From contig CAYSBK010000130.1 of assembly GCA_964429265.1 (NCBI GenBank), positions 1-6,980 of the forward strand: a stretch of DNA of 6,980 nt. Direction: 5' to 3'. Source of the DNA: CAYSBK01 sp964429265 (GTDB lineage: Bacteria; Planctomycetota; Phycisphaerae; Sedimentisphaerales; Anaerobacaceae). The notes under the pieces were generated by a model that was not told the DNA's origin, did not search any database, and worked only from the letters and a program-made list of their open reading frames with translations. The position numbers were made by a program, and so were the translations under genes. This document shows positions 5,654 to 6,980 of this stretch, piece by piece; the first letter of the stretch is position 1; each line of letters begins with the position of its first letter.

Positions 5654-6742
5654 ATGGCAAGCTGGAAAAATCCTCCGAGACTGTTCATACCTGGCCCGGT
5701 CCAGGTCAACCCCGACGTTCTCGAGCAGCTCAGCCGTCCGACACTCGGGCATCGTCTCAAGGAGTACACCGAGCTGCACGGCGAAACGGTCGAAATGCTC
5801 AAGAAAATCCTGTTTACCGAACAGAATGTCTTTTTGTTCACCAGCTCAGGCTCGGGCGGCTGGGAAGCGGCGATCCGCAACTGCGTCGGGCCCGACGAAA
5901 CCGTGCTGTGCACGTGCTGCGGGGCGTTCAGCGACAAGTGGGCTTCGGTAGTGGAAAGCTGCGGGCGAAAGGTCGAGCGGCTTAAAGTGGATTGGGGAAA
6001 GCCCGTACCGCCGGAGATGATCGACGAGAAACTGGCCAGCGGCAAGTACGCGGCGGTGACGCTTATGCACAACGAAACCAGTACGGGCCTGACCAATCCC
6101 CTCTACGAAGTAAGCGAGATGATGAAGCAGAAGTACCCCGACGTGCTGGTCTTCGTCGATGCGGTCAGCGCGATGGTGGGGCTTCCGTTGCATTTCGACC
6201 GGCTCGGCTGGGACGTCGCGTTCGCATCGGTGCAGAAGGCCTTTGCGATACCGCCGGGGCTGACGGTAGTGGCGGTCAGTAACCGCGCACTTGAAAAAAG
6301 CAAGAACGTCCCCAGCCGAGGGTACTACTTCGACTTCCAGAACTTTGCCGAACGTGACAGGAAGAACCAGACCCCCACCACGCCCGCCATACCGCATATT
6401 ATGGCCCTGAACTACCAGTGCAAGAAGCTGCTGAGCGAGGGTATGGAAAACGTCTGGCAGCGGCACAAGGAAATGGGCGATTTCGTGCGGGCCTGGGCAA
6501 AGGAAAAGTTCGACCTGTTCTGCGACGAGAAGTACGCCTCGAACACGCTGACAACGGTCAAAAACACCAGGGGCATCGACGTGGCCGCTACCATCAACGC
6601 CCTGCAACAGAAGCACAACACCGTCTTCGGCAACGGCTACGGCAAGCTCAAGCAGCAGACCTTCAGAATAGCACATATGGGCGACATCACGCTTGACGAT
6701 TTGAAGCAGCTTCTGGGCTGGATCGACGAAGAAATAGGCTGA
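5654..6742 (+). CDS. Class V aminotransferase (alanine-glyoxylate / serine-pyruvate / possible phosphoserine type)
   Basis: A 362-residue fold type I PLP aminotransferase, cytoplasmic. Visible landmarks are the N-terminal FIPGPVQVNP (11-20), the phosphate-binding SGSGG (65-69), Asp169 in FVDAVSA for the PLP pyridine nitrogen, the Schiff-base Lys195 in SVQKAFAIPPG, and a C-terminal RIAHMGD (Arg338 for the substrate carboxylate). These are typical of the AGAT/serine-pyruvate group, some of whose members serve as phosphoserine aminotransferases in organisms lacking classical SerC. The substrate cannot be fixed from sequence. ATG 5654 has GGAG (5642-5645) 8 bases upstream; the out-of-frame ATG at 5649 is not the start. 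It follows the DUF1015 gene by 19 bases and is probably co-transcribed. One oddity is a cysteine-rich patch (Cys77, Cys86, Cys88, Cys89) where relatives usually have a Val/Asn-Gly stretch before the next helix. No serA-like gene follows within the window. Confidence 0.88.
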   Translation: MASWKNPPRLFIPGPVQVNPDVLEQLSRPTLGHRLKEYTELHGETVEMLKKILFTEQNVFLFTSSGSGGWEAAIRNCVGPDETVLCTCCGAFSDKWASVVESCGRKVERLKVDWGKPVPPEMIDEKLASGKYAAVTLMHNETSTGLTNPLYEVSEMMKQKYPDVLVFVDAVSAMVGLPLHFDRLGWDVAFASVQKAFAIPPGLTVVAVSNRALEKSKNVPSRGYYFDFQNFAERDRKNQTPTTPAIPHIMALNYQCKKLLSEGMENVWQRHKEMGDFVRAWAKEKFDLFCDEKYASNTLTTVKNTRGIDVAATINALQQKHNTVFGNGYGKLKQQTFRIAHMGDITLDDLKQLLGWIDEEIG

Positions 6743-6755
6743 GCCTTCGCAAGGC
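6743..6755. terminator. Short hairpin after the aminotransferase gene
   Basis: GCCTT (6743-6747) and AAGGC (6751-6755) form a 5-bp stem with a CGC loop directly after the TGA, in the 48-base gap between convergent genes. It is followed by AAAA, not T, on the plus strand. A second, imperfect GC-rich repeat lies at about 6763-6785. Together they may act as an end-of-operon structure, but neither is a standard intrinsic terminator. Confidence 0.25.
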
Positions 6756-6790
6756 AAAAGCAGCCGCCGACGAAGCACCGGCCGCCCGCT

Positions 6791-6980
6791 TCAGTGGCTT
6801 TGTTCGCCGCAGGCCGCCAGCAAGGCGACGTCGCGGAAGTTGACCACCCCGTCGCCGTCGATATCGAAACCCCCGCAACGGTCAAGCTCGTTGCAGTCGG
6901 ATTCAAGCCAGTACGATGCAAGGCCGCCCAGCCGTTCCAGCACGCTGTTGACTATCCTGATTGTGTCGGTGCCGTAAAAC
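6791..6980 (-). CDS. C-terminal end of a secreted dockerin/EF-hand-type protein (partial, cut by window edge)
   Basis: On the minus strand an open frame enters from the right edge and ends at TGA 6793-6791, giving the last 62 residues of a protein whose start is outside the window. The visible part contains a canonical 12-residue calcium loop, DIDGDGVVNFRD (residues 39-50 of the fragment; acidic residues at loop positions 1, 3, 5 and 12), followed by VALLAAC as the helix. It is preceded by a cysteine-bracketed linker (SDCNELDRCGG). This is the layout of dockerin type I-like C-terminal tails abundant in extracellular proteins of Phycisphaerae-type planctomycetes, where they follow LamG, glycoside hydrolase or other surface domains. 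An earlier paired repeat probably lies just upstream. In planctomycetes these tails are usually not tied to a known cellulosome. It converges on the aminotransferase gene. Confidence 0.75.
   Translation of the reverse strand, partial: FYGTDTIRIVNSVLERLGGLASYWLESDCNELDRCGGFDIDGDGVVNFRDVALLAACGEQSH

Noticed and set aside
4300..6096. A 598-codon open frame on the minus strand, antisense to the DUF1015 gene and the start of the aminotransferase gene
   Set aside because: It shows no recognisable domain and is low-complexity in style (rich in Arg, Val, Ser, His). It lies opposite two genes with full family motifs, and such long antisense frames are common opposite GC-rich genes.
1..6980. CRISPR array, insertion sequence, phage genes or tandem repeats
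   Set aside because: No regularly spaced repeats, transposase or integrase motifs, or terminal inverted repeats were seen on either strand.

Overview
The window reads as an ordinary bacterial chromosome segment, probably from an anaerobic planctomycete of the Phycisphaerae type. The best clue is at the right edge: the tail of a minus-strand gene ends in a cysteine-bracketed EF-hand/dockerin-like loop of the style abundant in secreted proteins of that group. The CoA-disulfide reductase-rhodanese fusion, the AmmeMemoRadiSam radical SAM enzyme and the DUF1015 protein fit an anaerobic or microaerobic, sulfur-handling lifestyle. Base composition is moderately GC-rich by eye. The taxonomic call is an inference; there is no rRNA or other marker gene here.

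Layout. (1) 1-1809: a promoter-like region, then a plus-strand FAD/NADH CoA-disulfide (or polysulfide) reductase with a C-terminal rhodanese domain; the real start is most likely ATG 130. (2) 1831-2877: convergent, minus-strand amrS, the radical SAM member of the AmmeMemoRadiSam system; its stop is 21 bases from the reductase stop, and one inverted repeat spans both stop codons. (3) 2878-3018: a divergent intergenic region with a very good promoter for amrS (TTGCAC-17-TATACT) and a plausible overlapping promoter for the next gene. (4) 3019-3930: a plus-strand PLP enzyme of the CysM (cysteine synthase B) type. (5) 3931-4323: about 390 non-coding bases holding a weak hairpin after cysM, a minus-strand tRNA-like relic, a strong promoter (TTGACA-17-TAGTAT, extended -10) and a leader hairpin. 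(6) 4324-5634 and 5654-6742: a two-gene operon of a DUF1015 protein and a class V aminotransferase. (7) 6791-6980: the C-terminal end of the convergent dockerin-like secreted protein, cut by the window edge.

How they may work together. The reductase-rhodanese fusion and CysM both handle sulfur (sulfane sulfur/CoA persulfide and cysteine synthesis), with a radical SAM enzyme between them; this neighbourhood is suggestive, not proof of a pathway. The DUF1015-aminotransferase pair is the most interesting functional unit. The aminotransferase belongs to the family that interconverts serine, alanine, glyoxylate, hydroxypyruvate and sometimes phosphohydroxypyruvate. The DUF1015 protein carries conserved PHExT and DGHHRY motifs, the second resembling the DGHxR signature of ParB/sulfiredoxin-fold proteins, which include a free-serine kinase. 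A role of DUF1015 in serine metabolism is therefore a testable hypothesis.
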